Below, in pieces: positions 52,253-63,065 of a DNA stretch of 64,000 nt. Each line of letters begins with the position of its first letter. Within the stretch, counting starts at the first letter, position 1. The notes under the pieces were generated by a model. The model was given only the letters and a program-made list of their open reading frames with translations. It was not told where the DNA came from and ran no database searches. The stretch covers positions 1,487,001-1,551,000 of the forward strand of contig NZ_CP089925.1 of NCBI RefSeq assembly GCF_021284745.1, written 5' to 3'. Source of the stretch: Lysobacter sp. KIS68-7. Lineage in GTDB: Bacteria; Pseudomonadota; Gammaproteobacteria; Xanthomonadales; Xanthomonadaceae. Both the position numbers and the translations under genes were made by a program.

Positions 52253-53461
52253 ATGCAGCAGCCACGACACGACGTCGCGATCATCGGGGGCGGCCTCGTC
52301 GGCGCCAGCCTTGCGATCGCGCTCGACCGCATCGGGCGGGACGTCGCGCTGATCGAGGCCGCGCCGCCCGGCGCGTTGCCCGCGGTGTTCGACGAGCGCA
52401 ACCTCAGCTTCGCCGAAGCCACCGTGCACGGCTTGCGTGCCCTGGGCGTGCTGCAGAAGCTACGCGCCCCCGCCGGGCCGATCCGTCGCATCCATGTCAC
52501 CCGTGCCGGCGACTTCGGCCGCGTCGTGCTCGATGCGGCCGAGCATGGGCGTGAACAGTTCGGCCAGGTCGTGGTCGCGCGCGATTTCGGCGAAGCGCTC
52601 GAAGCGCGCCTGTCCGAATGCACGCGCGTGACGCGCTATCGGCCGATGCGCTTCGAAGGCGCGACGCAGGGCGACGGCGTTCGCACGCTGCAGTTGCGTG
52701 ATGGGCAAGGTGCCGAACACAGGATCGATGCGCGCCTGCTCGTCGGCGCCGACGGCACCCGCAGTGGCGTGCGCGATGCGCTGGGCATCGGCGCGGACGA
52801 ACACGACTTCGGGCAGACGCTCTTCGTCGCGCGCCTGCGCGCCGAGCGCGCGCCGGACGGCACCGCATACGAACGTTTCGGCCCGCACGGCCCCACGGCT
52901 TTGCTGCCGCGCGGCGATGGGCATTTCGGCATCGTGCATGGCGTGGCGCGAGACGAGGCCGACGCAGTGGCGGCGCTCGACGAGCGTGGTTTCCTCGCGC
53001 GCGTGCAGGACGCCTTCGGTTGGCGCGTGGGCCGTTTCGTGGCCTGCGGGCCGCGCAGCGCGTATCCGATCGTCCAGGTCGTGGCGCGCGCGCTGGTCGG
53101 CGAACGCGCGGCGCTCGTGGGCAATGCCGCGCAGACGCTGCATCCGATCGGCGCGCAGGGTTTCAACCTCGGGCTGCGCGATGCGTTGACGCTCGCGGAG
53201 TTGATCGAAGCCGCAGACGACCCGGGCGACGCGGCACTGCTCGCCGAACACGCACGGCGACGCCGCGACGATCGCGACGCCACGCTGCAATTCTCCGGCG
53301 GCCTCGCGCGCCTGACGGCCAACGCCGGCGAAGGCCTGCGGCCCTTGCGCAGCCTGGGATTCGCCGCGATCGAACGCTTGCCGGCCTTGCGCGCGCAACT
53401 CGTCGGCGGCGCGCTGGGCTATCGCGGCGAAGTGCCGCGCCTATGCCGGGGGAACGCATGA
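52253..53461 (+). CDS. ubiH: UbiH-type FAD-dependent ubiquinone hydroxylase
   Basis: The 402-residue flavin monooxygenase hydroxylates the ubiquinone ring. DVAIIGGGLVGASLAIALD binds FAD, LLVGADGTRSGVR is the second nucleotide motif, and ALVGNAAQTLHPIGAQGFNLGLRD is the third. In this last motif the usual GDAAH reads GNAAQ, which is seen in UbiH. Assignment to ubiH rather than ubiF/ubiI is by this motif and by order. Its stop overlaps the next gene (ATGA). Confidence 0.88.
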   Translation: MQQPRHDVAIIGGGLVGASLAIALDRIGRDVALIEAAPPGALPAVFDERNLSFAEATVHGLRALGVLQKLRAPAGPIRRIHVTRAGDFGRVVLDAAEHGREQFGQVVVARDFGEALEARLSECTRVTRYRPMRFEGATQGDGVRTLQLRDGQGAEHRIDARLLVGADGTRSGVRDALGIGADEHDFGQTLFVARLRAERAPDGTAYERFGPHGPTALLPRGDGHFGIVHGVARDEADAVAALDERGFLARVQDAFGWRVGRFVACGPRSAYPIVQVVARALVGERAALVGNAAQTLHPIGAQGFNLGLRDALTLAELIEAADDPGDAALLAEHARRRRDDRDATLQFSGGLARLTANAGEGLRPLRSLGFAAIERLPALRAQLVGGALGYRGEVPRLCRGNA

Positions 53462-54651
53462 GCCGCCGCAAGCCGCTGGACGTGCTGGTCGTCGGAGGCG
53501 GCGTCGTCGGTTGCGCCGCGGCGCTTGCGTTGGCGAAGGAAGGGTTGGAGGTCGCGCTGCTCGAAGCGCAGGTGCCGCCGCCGTGGAATGCGGAAAAACG
53601 TGACCTGCGCGTGTATGCCTTCGCGCCCGACAACGCGGCGCTGCTGGATCGCATCGGTGCGTGGCCTTCGATCCGCGATGCGCGCGCGCAACCCTATCGC
53701 CACATGCGCGTGTGGGACGCCGCCGGCGGCGACGAACTGCGTTTCGACGCCGACACGCTCGCGCGCCGCGAACTCGGTTGGATCGTCGAACACGGCTTGC
53801 TCGTCGATCGCCTCTGGCATGCGCTGCCGCGCGCCGGCGTGCGCGTGCATGCACCGGTGCGTGCCGAAGCGATCGAGCACACCGACGATGGCGTCCGCGT
53901 GCGCTTGTCGGACGGCGTGTCGCTCGACGCGCGCCTGGTGCTCGCGGCCGATGGCGCGGAATCGGCCGTGCGCGCACTCGCGGGCATCGAAGTCGACCGC
54001 ACGGATTACGAACAGAAGGGCGTGGTCGCCTACATCGCGAGCGAACGTCCGCACGAAGACACGACGTGGCAACGCTTCCTGCCGACCGGCCCGCTCGCCT
54101 TCCTGCCGTGCACGGCAGGGGCGAGCGGCGAACACCTCAACTCGATCGTGTGGACCTTGCCAAATGCGGAGGCCGATCGCGTGCTGGCGTTGCCGGCCGC
54201 GGAATTCGAAGGCGAACTGACGCGCGCGTTCGAGTCGCGCCTGGGCGCGCTGACGCTGCAGTCCAATCGCGTCGCGTTCCCGCTGCGCCGGCAACTCGCG
54301 CGCGAATATGCCAAGGGCCGCGTGCTGCTGCTCGGCGACGCGGCGCACGTCGTGCATCCGCTGGCGGGGCAGGGCGTGAACCTGGGCTTGCGCGATGTCG
54401 CTGCGTTGGTGGCTTCGGTGACGCAGGCGCAGGCCAGGCGCGCCGATTTCGCGAGCGCGCAACGCATCGCGCGCTGGGCGCGCACGCAACGCAGCGAGAA
54501 CGCCACGAACGCACACGCCTTCAGCGCGATCAATGCATTGTTCTCGAACGATGCGGTCGCGCCGACCTTGTTGCGAGGGCCCTTGCTCGGCTTGGCCGGC
54601 AAGCTGCCGCCGCTCGCGCATGCACTCTGGCGGCATGCGGCTGGCCGATAG
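53458..54651 (+). CDS. UbiI/UbiF-type FAD-dependent monooxygenase
   Basis: The 397-residue protein is a UbiH-family paralogue: DVLVVGGGVVGCAAALALAK (FAD), LVLAADGAESAVR (DG motif) and LLLGDAAHVVHPLAGQGVNLG (full GDAAH motif). It should hydroxylate another ring position of ubiquinone; UbiI (C5) and UbiF (C6) cannot be separated by eye. The start at 53458 follows GGGGAA and overlaps the ubiH stop; an upstream ATG at 53443 is in frame. Confidence 0.88.
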   Translation: MSRRKPLDVLVVGGGVVGCAAALALAKEGLEVALLEAQVPPPWNAEKRDLRVYAFAPDNAALLDRIGAWPSIRDARAQPYRHMRVWDAAGGDELRFDADTLARRELGWIVEHGLLVDRLWHALPRAGVRVHAPVRAEAIEHTDDGVRVRLSDGVSLDARLVLAADGAESAVRALAGIEVDRTDYEQKGVVAYIASERPHEDTTWQRFLPTGPLAFLPCTAGASGEHLNSIVWTLPNAEADRVLALPAAEFEGELTRAFESRLGALTLQSNRVAFPLRRQLAREYAKGRVLLLGDAAHVVHPLAGQGVNLGLRDVAALVASVTQAQARRADFASAQRIARWARTQRSENATNAHAFSAINALFSNDAVAPTLLRGPLLGLAGKLPPLAHALWRHAAGR

Positions 54652-54653
54652 AA

Positions 54654-54686
54654 CGATGGGGCCGGCGCCAGGCACCGACCCCATCG
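54654..54686. terminator. Bidirectional hairpin between ubiI-like and EF-hand genes
   Basis: An 8-bp perfect inverted repeat, CGATGGGG (54654-54661) and CCCCATCG (54679-54686), extended by three more pairs after a mismatch, starts 3 bp after the monooxygenase stop. On the minus strand it is followed by TTCTAT, a weak T tract. It sits between convergent genes and could end both transcripts. Confidence 0.6.
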
Positions 54687-54702
54687 GGTGACACCCGGGC
54701 GA

Positions 54703-55212
54703 TCAGTCCATCCAGCCCTTCAATTCGTCCTTGGACAGCCGGCCGTTGTGGTTGTTGTCCACGGCCTTGAACTCGCGCATCAGGTCGTCGTTGCCGCTGG
54801 CCTTCACTTCGGCGCGGCTGAGGCTGCCGTCGTGGTTCTTGTCCAGGGCATCGAAATCGATGTGGTAGTTGGACGAGATCGAATCCGGCGGCACCGAACG
54901 CACGGTGGCACCCGTCGGCGCGCTCGCGGGCATCGCACTCGTCGCGGGCGCGGCTTCCGGCGCCGGCATGGGGGCCATCGGTGCCATCGGTGCCATCGGT
55001 GCCATCGGTTCCGGCGGCATCGGCGTCGGCGGTTCCGGCGGAACGGGGGGCGTCGGCGGGGTCGGAGGCGTCGGTGGCATCTGCGCCTGCGGTGCCTGCT
55101 GTGGTGTCGCCGAATACGGATCCTGCGCGAACGCAGCACTCATCGCGAACAACGCGCCGGTCGCGACCAGCGCGCGCATGAGCGGTGAAACCGTGGGGAA
55201 ACGATGGGTCAT
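54703..55212 (-). CDS. Exported EF-hand protein with Pro-rich linker
   Basis: The 169-residue protein has a signal peptide (about 1-29, ending AFAQ), a linker of PPTPPTPP and APM repeats (about 35-95) and two EF-hand calcium-binding loops near the C-terminus, starting DKNHDGSLSRAE and DNNHNGRLSKDE. Both loops keep Asp/Asn at positions 1, 3 and 5 and Glu at 12. It is probably a periplasmic calcium-binding protein. The APM repeats come from a 9-bp DNA repeat. Confidence 0.85.
   Translation of the reverse strand: MTHRFPTVSPLMRALVATGALFAMSAAFAQDPYSATPQQAPQAQMPPTPPTPPTPPVPPEPPTPMPPEPMAPMAPMAPMAPMPAPEAAPATSAMPASAPTGATVRSVPPDSISSNYHIDFDALDKNHDGSLSRAEVKASGNDDLMREFKAVDNNHNGRLSKDELKGWMD
54975..55010. 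repeat. 9-bp tandem repeat in the EF-hand gene
   Basis: GCCATCGGT is repeated four times in a row, with degenerate copies on both sides. It encodes the APM repeats of the linker. Because 9 is a multiple of 3, changes in copy number would stay in frame, so length variation between strains is possible. Confidence 0.75.
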
Positions 55213-55331
55213 GTCAGGGCACTCCCTCCATTGGAGGTCCCGACCGTAGGAGCGCCGGCATCAACCAACCGTCAATTCACGGTGCCGTCCGTCGTCGCCG
55301 ATTTGCGCGATTCAAGGAAGTGAGCGTCACG

Positions 55332-56396
55332 TCAGTGCGGCGCGACCATGGCGAACACCGTGATCTCTTCGCGATCGTGATAGAGCTGCTTGGCGCGGAT
55401 GCGCAGCGGCCGCTGCGATTGTGCTTCGAACAAGGCCAGGCAGTCGCGCGTTTCGTCCCAGCGCTTCTTCATCGGCAGCTTGAGGTTGAAGATCGCGTGG
55501 CGGCACCAGCCTTCGCGGAACCATTCCGCCATGCGCGATGCGACGCGCTTGGGCGACTCGACCATGTCGCACACCATCCAGTCGAGCGGTTTGGCCGGCG
55601 ACCAGCGGAAACCATCGGCGCGCAGGTGTTCGACCAGGCCCGTATCGAGCACGTGTTCGCGCAGCGGCCCGTTGTCGATCGCGGTGACGTGCAAGCCGTT
55701 GCGTGCGAGCACCCACGTCCAACCGCCCGGTGCGGCGCCGAGGTCCGCCGCGCGCATGCCGGGTTGCAGCCAGCGCGCACGCTCGTCTGGCGTGAGCAGC
55801 ACGAGCAGCGCTTCGTCGAGTTTCAGCGCGGAACGCGAGGGCGCATCGGGCGGGGTGCGCAGGCGCGGAATGCCGGCAGGCCAAGGTGAGGCATCGCGCG
55901 GATGGCCCGTGGCGAGCAAGGCGTGGTCGCCGGTGAGGAAGCACACGTGCAGGCGTGGCTGGTCCGCGTCGACCGTCGGCGTGAGCAGGCCGGCCTTGCG
56001 CAGCGCCGGGCGCAACGCGTTGCCGAAACTGCGCGCGAGGCCCGCGAGCGGTCGCGCTTCATCCGAATCGGGATGTTCGACCACCAGGTCGCCGAATGCA
56101 GCGCGCTCGAACAAGGCCGCAATGATCGGCGTGATCCGGTCCTTCGCATCGAGCCCGCGCAGCTCCGCGAGCAGGCGGAGTTTCTGGCGCGCGAAAATCA
56201 GATCGCGCAAGGGCAGGGCTTGTGCAAGCGCATGCCCTTGGCCGGTGAAGAACTGGACGAAGCCGGTGTTGCGCTCGGCGCGCGCCCAGCCGGCGTCGCC
56301 CGCGTTCGCCGCGCGTTCGCCGAGTTCGGCGGCGAGCTCGGGTTCGAATCCCGGGCGGCAATAGCACAGCAATCCGTTGGCGCGTGCGTCTTCCAA
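55332..56396 (-). CDS. rlmM: 23S rRNA 2'-O-ribose methyltransferase RlmM
   Basis: The 354-residue enzyme methylates C2498 of 23S rRNA. An N-terminal THUMP-like region (GLLCYCRPGFEPELAAELG) precedes a Rossmann domain with AADLGAAPGGWTWVLARNG (SAM site), DWMVCDMVESPKRVA and FNLKLPMKKRW, which carries the catalytic Lys. The start is TTG at 56396, 7 bp after the deaminase stop; no ATG is available. It is part of the glnS-led operon. Confidence 0.92.
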   Translation of the reverse strand: MEDARANGLLCYCRPGFEPELAAELGERAANAGDAGWARAERNTGFVQFFTGQGHALAQALPLRDLIFARQKLRLLAELRGLDAKDRITPIIAALFERAAFGDLVVEHPDSDEARPLAGLARSFGNALRPALRKAGLLTPTVDADQPRLHVCFLTGDHALLATGHPRDASPWPAGIPRLRTPPDAPSRSALKLDEALLVLLTPDERARWLQPGMRAADLGAAPGGWTWVLARNGLHVTAIDNGPLREHVLDTGLVEHLRADGFRWSPAKPLDWMVCDMVESPKRVASRMAEWFREGWCRHAIFNLKLPMKKRWDETRDCLALFEAQSQRPLRIRAKQLYHDREEITVFAMVAPH

Positions 56397-56403
56397 GCGG
56401 GGC

Positions 56404-56979
56404 TCAGTAGAACGTGCCGCCGGCGGCGCCGTATTCGCGCAACACCTCGCAGGCGGCGTCGCGGTGCAGGTCGCGCGTGACGGCGATGCCGCGGCGTTCG
56501 AGTTCGCCCACCCAGTCCTGCGGCAGCGGGCCTTCGTCGAATTCGGTCAGGCGCATCACGTCTTCCGAGCGCGCGCCGATCAGCAACGCATCGACGCCCG
56601 CCCAGAACGTGGCGCCGTAGCACTGGCAGCACGGTTGCGCCGACGTGGCGATCACGATCGGACCGACGCGTTCGCCGGGTGCCGATTCGTTGAGGCGCGG
56701 ACGCTGCGTGCGTTGCTGCGCGAGCATGTAGGCCATCGTTTCGGCGTGCGCGAGCGAGCAGGCATGCGGCAGGACGCGGTTCACGCCCACGGCGATGATG
56801 CGATCGTCCGGACCGAACACGGCGGCACCGAACGGGCCGCCCGTGCGCGCGTCGATGTTGCGGCGCGAGAGGTCGATCGCGAGCAGCACCTTGTCTTCGT
56901 CCGCGGTATAGGCGCGGCTGGTGTCGACGGCGTCGTGCACCCAGGCAGGCAATGTGAGATGCAGTTGCGCGTACAACAT
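56404..56979 (-). CDS. Nucleoside/guanine deaminase-like zinc enzyme
   Basis: The 191-residue protein belongs to the cytidine deaminase superfamily. The zinc-site motifs are HAETMAYML (His ligand and catalytic Glu) and TSAQPCCQCYGATFWAG (PCxxC). GGPFGAAVFGPDDRIIAVGVN is as in the guanine deaminase/TadA-like branch. The base or nucleoside it deaminates is not certain. Its start overlaps the upstream lipoprotein stop by one base. Confidence 0.85.
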   Translation of the reverse strand: MLYAQLHLTLPAWVHDAVDTSRAYTADEDKVLLAIDLSRRNIDARTGGPFGAAVFGPDDRIIAVGVNRVLPHACSLAHAETMAYMLAQQRTQRPRLNESAPGERVGPIVIATSAQPCCQCYGATFWAGVDALLIGARSEDVMRLTEFDEGPLPQDWVGELERRGIAVTRDLHRDAACEVLREYGAAGGTFY

Positions 56980-57271
56980 CAGGTCACCGGCGGCGGTGGC
57001 GGCACCGGATCGGTGACCGGTTCGGGATTGCGCACGGACTGCACGCACTTGTCTTCGACGCAGCGGCATTCGACATCGCCGGCGCAGGCGCGCTTGGACT
57101 TGCAGTCCGACTGCACCTTGCAGCGCAGGTCTTCGACGCGTTCCGGCGGCAACGGCCCGCCGGTGCGCAGCGGCTTCGTCGGTTTCGTCGAAGCCGGCGC
57201 CTGCGGCGCGGCACCCACGCAGGCCGACAGCGCGAACGCGATCAGCATTGCACAGGCGCCGCGGGCGAAGG

Positions 57272-57275
<4 letters not shown>
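56979..57275 (-). CDS. Small Cys-rich lipoprotein
   Basis: The 98-residue protein has a lipoprotein signal with lipobox LSAC (Cys near residue 19). A Pro/Thr-rich linker follows, then a compact module (about 50-80) with six Cys (CKVQSDCKSKRACAGDVECR and on to Cys in DKCVQ) that could form three disulfides. No known family was recognised. It overlaps both glnS (ATGA) and the deaminase (TGATG), so it is an integral operon member. Confidence 0.7.
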
Positions 57276-59035
<1,760 letters not shown>

Positions 59036-59349
59036 GACGCTTCGGGGGAAAGCCACAGGCGGGACGCGAGTTTAGCCGAGCGGCCTGTGCAGGCGCCGGA
59101 TTCCGTAATGGATGGCATGGAAGTTGCGTCACGTGACGTAGAGCACGGCACGCAGGGGACGCAAACCACGGTTTCACCAGGGGTCCGCGCAATGCAACGG
59201 GGTGGCAAGCGGGGGGAAGGGGGAGTCGGAGCGCATCGGACGCGGCCAGTTCCAGGGGCCGTGACCTGAGCGCGCGAACTCCCCGGTCGGAGCGGAAGGC
59301 CGCGGCGATTGCGGCCCCGGGCTCCGTTCGCCTGCGGCCGTGGCTGCTG
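59036..59349. promoter_or_regulatory. Divergent region between glnS and the GGDEF gene
   Basis: This 314-bp stretch lies between divergent glnS and the diguanylate cyclase. It holds a 12-bp perfect palindrome, CGTCACGTGACG (59127-59138), about 90 bp upstream of glnS, which could be an operator. Part of the right side is probably the true N-terminus of the GGDEF protein, whose frame is open back to a stop at 59134. No tRNA or other RNA gene is seen. Confidence 0.45.
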
Positions 59350-61467
59350 GTGGGCTTCCTCCTGGCCTGGATGGCCGGCATGGCGGTCTGGTCCGAAGGC
59401 GCGGCCGCGCTCGCCCAGCGCTTGTCCGCGCCGCGGCGCGTCGCCGAGGGGGACGCGGTCCACGTGCCGGCATCCGAAGCGCCCGTCCGGATCCACCTTG
59501 CGCTCCAGCGCCGAAGCGACGCCGCGAGTCACTTGTGGCTGCAGCGGGCCATGGTCGACGAGATTTGGCTCGAACGCGGGAAGTGGCGCAGCGCGTCGCA
59601 ATCCTTCTTCCACCCCGATCCGGACGGCCCGGCGTTCCCGGCCGGCTACGTGTTGGAGCTTCCGCCGGGCGACGCCGACGCTGCCTTCGAAGGTCGCGAC
59701 GTCGACCTGTTGGTGCGCAGCCACACCTCGGTCGTGCTGCGCCCGCAGGCGCGGACCGACGATGAGATCGAACTGGCGCGCCAGCGCACAGGCGTCCTGG
59801 CCGGGGCGCTCTACGCGAGCCTCGGCGTGTTGGCGATCGTCGCCCTGTCGTTGTTCGCTGCGGTGCGCGATCGCGTGTATTTGGCGCTGCTCGCGTTCGC
59901 TGCGAGTGCGCTCGCCTGGCTCACCGCCTCCAATGGACATCTGTATGCGTGGCCGGGCCTGGGCTGGCTCGCCTTCTGGGGCGCGCAGGGCGTGTGGGCG
60001 CTGGCCTTGCTGCACTGCGCCGCCGGGACCTGGTTGGCGCAGCGCTATGCGGAACTCGACATCGCCGCGCCACGCGTCAATCGCGCGGCCGATTGGCTGC
60101 GGATGGGCGCGCTCGGTATCGCCGCGGTGTCGGTGTTGCGCATCGACGTCCTCGCCGGTGCAGTGCACTGGACCACGATGGTGTTCGGCGCGGCGACGCT
60201 CGGCGTCGGCATCGCGAGTGCGTATTCCGCCGTGCGGCAGCGCATCTGGAACAGCCTCTCGGTGTTCACGATGGTGCTGGTGCTCGCCGGTGCCTGCGCG
60301 TTGCGCGGCTTCACGGTGCTCGGGCTGGCGGGCTTCTGGGTGCGCTACGGACCGCAGCTCGCGCTGACCGTGTGCGTGCTGCTGTTGACCATCGGCATGA
60401 TCGGGCGCGTGGCCCACGTGCGCGACGAACGCGATCGCGAGCGCCTGGCGCGCGGCGACAGCGAACGCCGCCTCGAACGCGAAGCCGCGCGCGCCGAGCT
60501 CGTGCAGCAACTGCAGCGACGCCTGCGCGAACTGCCCGCGGGCGACCTGGAGTGGGCGGCGTTCCGCACCGTGTTCGAACGCCTGCTGCCGCTGCTGCGC
60601 CTGGATTCGGCGGCGCTCGTCGCCTACGGCTTCCACGGATTCGACCTGCTGCTCGCCGAACCGATCACGCGCAAGCCGCACTACACCGAACTGGTGTCCT
60701 CGCGCGTGGGCATGATGAAAGGCCTGGCGCGCATGCAGGCGCCGGTGCAGTTGCAGTTGGGCAACGGCGACAACGACGCGTCGCACTGCCTGTACGCCGT
60801 CGTGTCCTTGCCGATCCGCGCACCGGGCTGGGGCGCGATGTTGCTGCAACGCATGGACGGTTCGAGCTTCAGCGACGAAGAGCTCGCGCTGGCCAGCGAG
60901 TTCGGGCGCCTGGCCGTGCAGCACGCCGACGAAGCCGCGGCCGCGCTCAACCTGCGCCGCTCGGCCGAACTCGATGCGCTCACCGGGGCGTTCAACCGCC
61001 GCACGATCGACCTGTGGCTCTCGCGCTGCTTCGCCGAAGCGCATCGCGACGACGCGCTGCTGTCGGTGTTGTTCGTCGACATCGACCATTTCAAATCGAT
61101 CAACGACTCGCACGGACACGCCGCGGGCGATGCCTGCCTGCGCCAGGTGTCCGACGTGCTGCGCAAGGAATTGCACGTCACTGACCTGCTGGGCCGCTAC
61201 GGCGGCGAGGAATTCGTGATCGTGCTGCCCGGGCGCAACGGCGACGGGGCGCGCCAGCTCGGCGAGCGCATCCGCGCGGCGATCGAACTGCTGCGCCTGG
61301 ATTACGAAGGCAAGCCGATCCGCCTGACGGTCAGCGTCGGCGTCGCCACGCGTTTGCCGCGCGAGTCCGATCCGGCCGCCGCCGTGGCCCGCGCCGACCA
61401 GGCCCTGTATGCGGCCAAGCGGGCCGGCCGCAATCGCGTCAACGTGGCCCCGGCGGTGTTCAGCTGA
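59350..61467 (+). CDS. 7TMR-DISM membrane diguanylate cyclase
   Basis: The 705-residue protein makes the second messenger cyclic di-GMP. A periplasmic beta-rich sensor (about 30-140) is followed by seven membrane helices (about 150-345), a coiled-coil (about 350-395), a GAF-like region (about 400-535) and a GGDEF domain (about 545-705) with active motif RYGGEEF. The inhibitory-site RxxD reads HVTD, so product inhibition is probably lost. The GTG start is uncertain: the RLRPW before it looks like the n-region of a signal anchor. Confidence 0.88.
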   Translation: MGFLLAWMAGMAVWSEGAAALAQRLSAPRRVAEGDAVHVPASEAPVRIHLALQRRSDAASHLWLQRAMVDEIWLERGKWRSASQSFFHPDPDGPAFPAGYVLELPPGDADAAFEGRDVDLLVRSHTSVVLRPQARTDDEIELARQRTGVLAGALYASLGVLAIVALSLFAAVRDRVYLALLAFAASALAWLTASNGHLYAWPGLGWLAFWGAQGVWALALLHCAAGTWLAQRYAELDIAAPRVNRAADWLRMGALGIAAVSVLRIDVLAGAVHWTTMVFGAATLGVGIASAYSAVRQRIWNSLSVFTMVLVLAGACALRGFTVLGLAGFWVRYGPQLALTVCVLLLTIGMIGRVAHVRDERDRERLARGDSERRLEREAARAELVQQLQRRLRELPAGDLEWAAFRTVFERLLPLLRLDSAALVAYGFHGFDLLLAEPITRKPHYTELVSSRVGMMKGLARMQAPVQLQLGNGDNDASHCLYAVVSLPIRAPGWGAMLLQRMDGSSFSDEELALASEFGRLAVQHADEAAAALNLRRSAELDALTGAFNRRTIDLWLSRCFAEAHRDDALLSVLFVDIDHFKSINDSHGHAAGDACLRQVSDVLRKELHVTDLLGRYGGEEFVIVLPGRNGDGARQLGERIRAAIELLRLDYEGKPIRLTVSVGVATRLPRESDPAAAVARADQALYAAKRAGRNRVNVAPAVFS

Positions 61468-61500
61468 GAGAATCGCGGTCCCACACCCGGATCGTGCGCC

Positions 61501-62157
61501 ATGCTGACCCTCGTCATCGGCAACAAGAACTACTCCTCCTGGTCGCTGCGCGCCTGGCTGGTCCTCACCGAATTCGGCGTGCGTTTCGACGAAGTGCGCC
61601 TGCTCATGGACACGCCGGAATTCGCGGACGTGATCCAGCGCTGGGCCCCCAACCGCCGCGTGCCCGCGTTGCACGACAACGATCTGGTCGTCTGGGATTC
61701 GCTGGCCATCTGCGAATACGTGAACGAGCGTTTCCTCGATGGCCGCGGCTGGCCGCGCGACGTCGCCGCCCGCGCGCATGCGCGCTCGGCCGCGGCGGAA
61801 ATGCATTCGGGCTTCATGGCCGTGCGCAAGCAGATGCCGATGAACATGCGCCGCACGCCGGACAACTATCGCTGGGACGCGGAGGCGGACAAGGACATCG
61901 CGCGCATCCAGCAGATCTGGCGCGACCTGCGCCACCAGCACGGCCAGGGCGGTCCGTTCCTGTGCGGTGAGTTCTCGATCGTCGATGCGATGTATGCGCC
62001 GGTGGTCTCGCGCTTCCTGTCCTACGGCGTGGAGATGGACGACAACGCGCGCGCGTTCGCCGATGCCATCCAGTCGCTCGAAGGTTGGAAGGCGTGGCGC
62101 GCGGCGGGCGAGGTCGAAACGGAATACCTGGAAGACACCGAGAAATTCCGTGCGTGA
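61501..62157 (+). CDS. Glutathione S-transferase family protein
   Basis: The 218-residue protein has a thioredoxin-like N-terminal half (NKNYSSWSLRAWLVLTEFGV, with the probable catalytic Ser, and NRRVPALHDNDLVVWDSLAI, the glutathione gamma-Glu site). A helical C-terminal half follows (GGPFLCGEFSIVDAMYAPVVSRF). The substrate is not known. The next gene starts at or just before its stop. Confidence 0.9.
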   Translation: MLTLVIGNKNYSSWSLRAWLVLTEFGVRFDEVRLLMDTPEFADVIQRWAPNRRVPALHDNDLVVWDSLAICEYVNERFLDGRGWPRDVAARAHARSAAAEMHSGFMAVRKQMPMNMRRTPDNYRWDAEADKDIARIQQIWRDLRHQHGQGGPFLCGEFSIVDAMYAPVVSRFLSYGVEMDDNARAFADAIQSLEGWKAWRAAGEVETEYLEDTEKFRA

Positions 62158-62179
62158 CGATGGTTCGGGCGTGACCCAC

Positions 62180-63064
62180 ATGGCCGCGCCGCGCGGCCCG
62201 CTGCTCGCCATGCTGCTGGGCGCAGTGCTGATCAGCACCTCGGCGGTGTTCGTGAAGTGGGTGCACATCGGGCCGACGGCGTCGGCGTTCTGGCGCATGG
62301 CGCTCGCGGCGGGAATGCTCGTGCCGTTCGTGGTCGTCGCGGTGCGGCGCGGCGGCGGCGCGTGGAAGCCGACGCCGCGCGTGCTGGCGCTGGTCGCCAT
62401 CGCGGCCGCGTTCTTCTCGCTCGACCTGTGGATGTGGCACCGGAGCATCCTGTACGTCGGCGTCGGCATGGCCACGCTGCTCGGCAACTTCCAGGTGTTC
62501 GCGCTCGCCAGTTACGGCGCGTGGGTGCTCGGCGAACGTGGCGGCTGGCATTTGTGGGTCGGCTTGCTGCTGGCGCTGGGCGGCCTTGCGCTGATGCTCG
62601 TGCCCGGTTGGGAGGGCTTCGACGCGCGCTTCCATGCGGGCGTCGGTTTCGGACTGGGCACCGCGGCGGCCTACGCGGGATTCCTCATCGCCTTTCGCAA
62701 GGCGCAGGCGACGCGAGGCACGGCGCCGAACGAAACATTGCTCCTGTGGATGTCCGCCATCACCGCGCTGCTGTTGTTGCCGATGGTCCTCGTCGGCGGC
62801 GAAGCCTTGCCGCCGCAGGGCGGCGCCGATTGGGGCGCGCTGGTCGCTTATGCCTTCATCGCGCAGGTCTGCGGTTGGCTCGTGATCGGCCGTGCGATGC
62901 CGCGGTTGTCGGCGGGCGTGCTCGGCTTGTGCCTGCTGCTGCAGCCTTTGCTCGCTTACGTGTGGGACATGCTGCTGTTCGGCACGCGGCTGGATGGCCT
63001 GGGCTGGATCGGCCTGGCGCTTTCGCTGATCGGCATCTTCCTCGGCCTGACGCGCCGCGCGTGA
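62180..63064 (+). CDS. EamA-family (DMT) transporter
   Basis: The 294-residue protein has ten membrane helices in two EamA repeats (LLAMLLGAVLISTSAVFVKW starts the first and HAGVGFGLGTAAAYAGFLIA the second). Members move amino acids, metabolites or drugs across the inner membrane. ATG 62180 is chosen; GTG at 62171 or 62150 is in frame, and the latter overlaps the GST stop. It meets the hypothetical gene at 63066 tail-to-tail. Confidence 0.86.
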   Translation: MAAPRGPLLAMLLGAVLISTSAVFVKWVHIGPTASAFWRMALAAGMLVPFVVVAVRRGGGAWKPTPRVLALVAIAAAFFSLDLWMWHRSILYVGVGMATLLGNFQVFALASYGAWVLGERGGWHLWVGLLLALGGLALMLVPGWEGFDARFHAGVGFGLGTAAAYAGFLIAFRKAQATRGTAPNETLLLWMSAITALLLLPMVLVGGEALPPQGGADWGALVAYAFIAQVCGWLVIGRAMPRLSAGVLGLCLLLQPLLAYVWDMLLFGTRLDGLGWIGLALSLIGIFLGLTRRA

Positions 63065-63065
63065 T

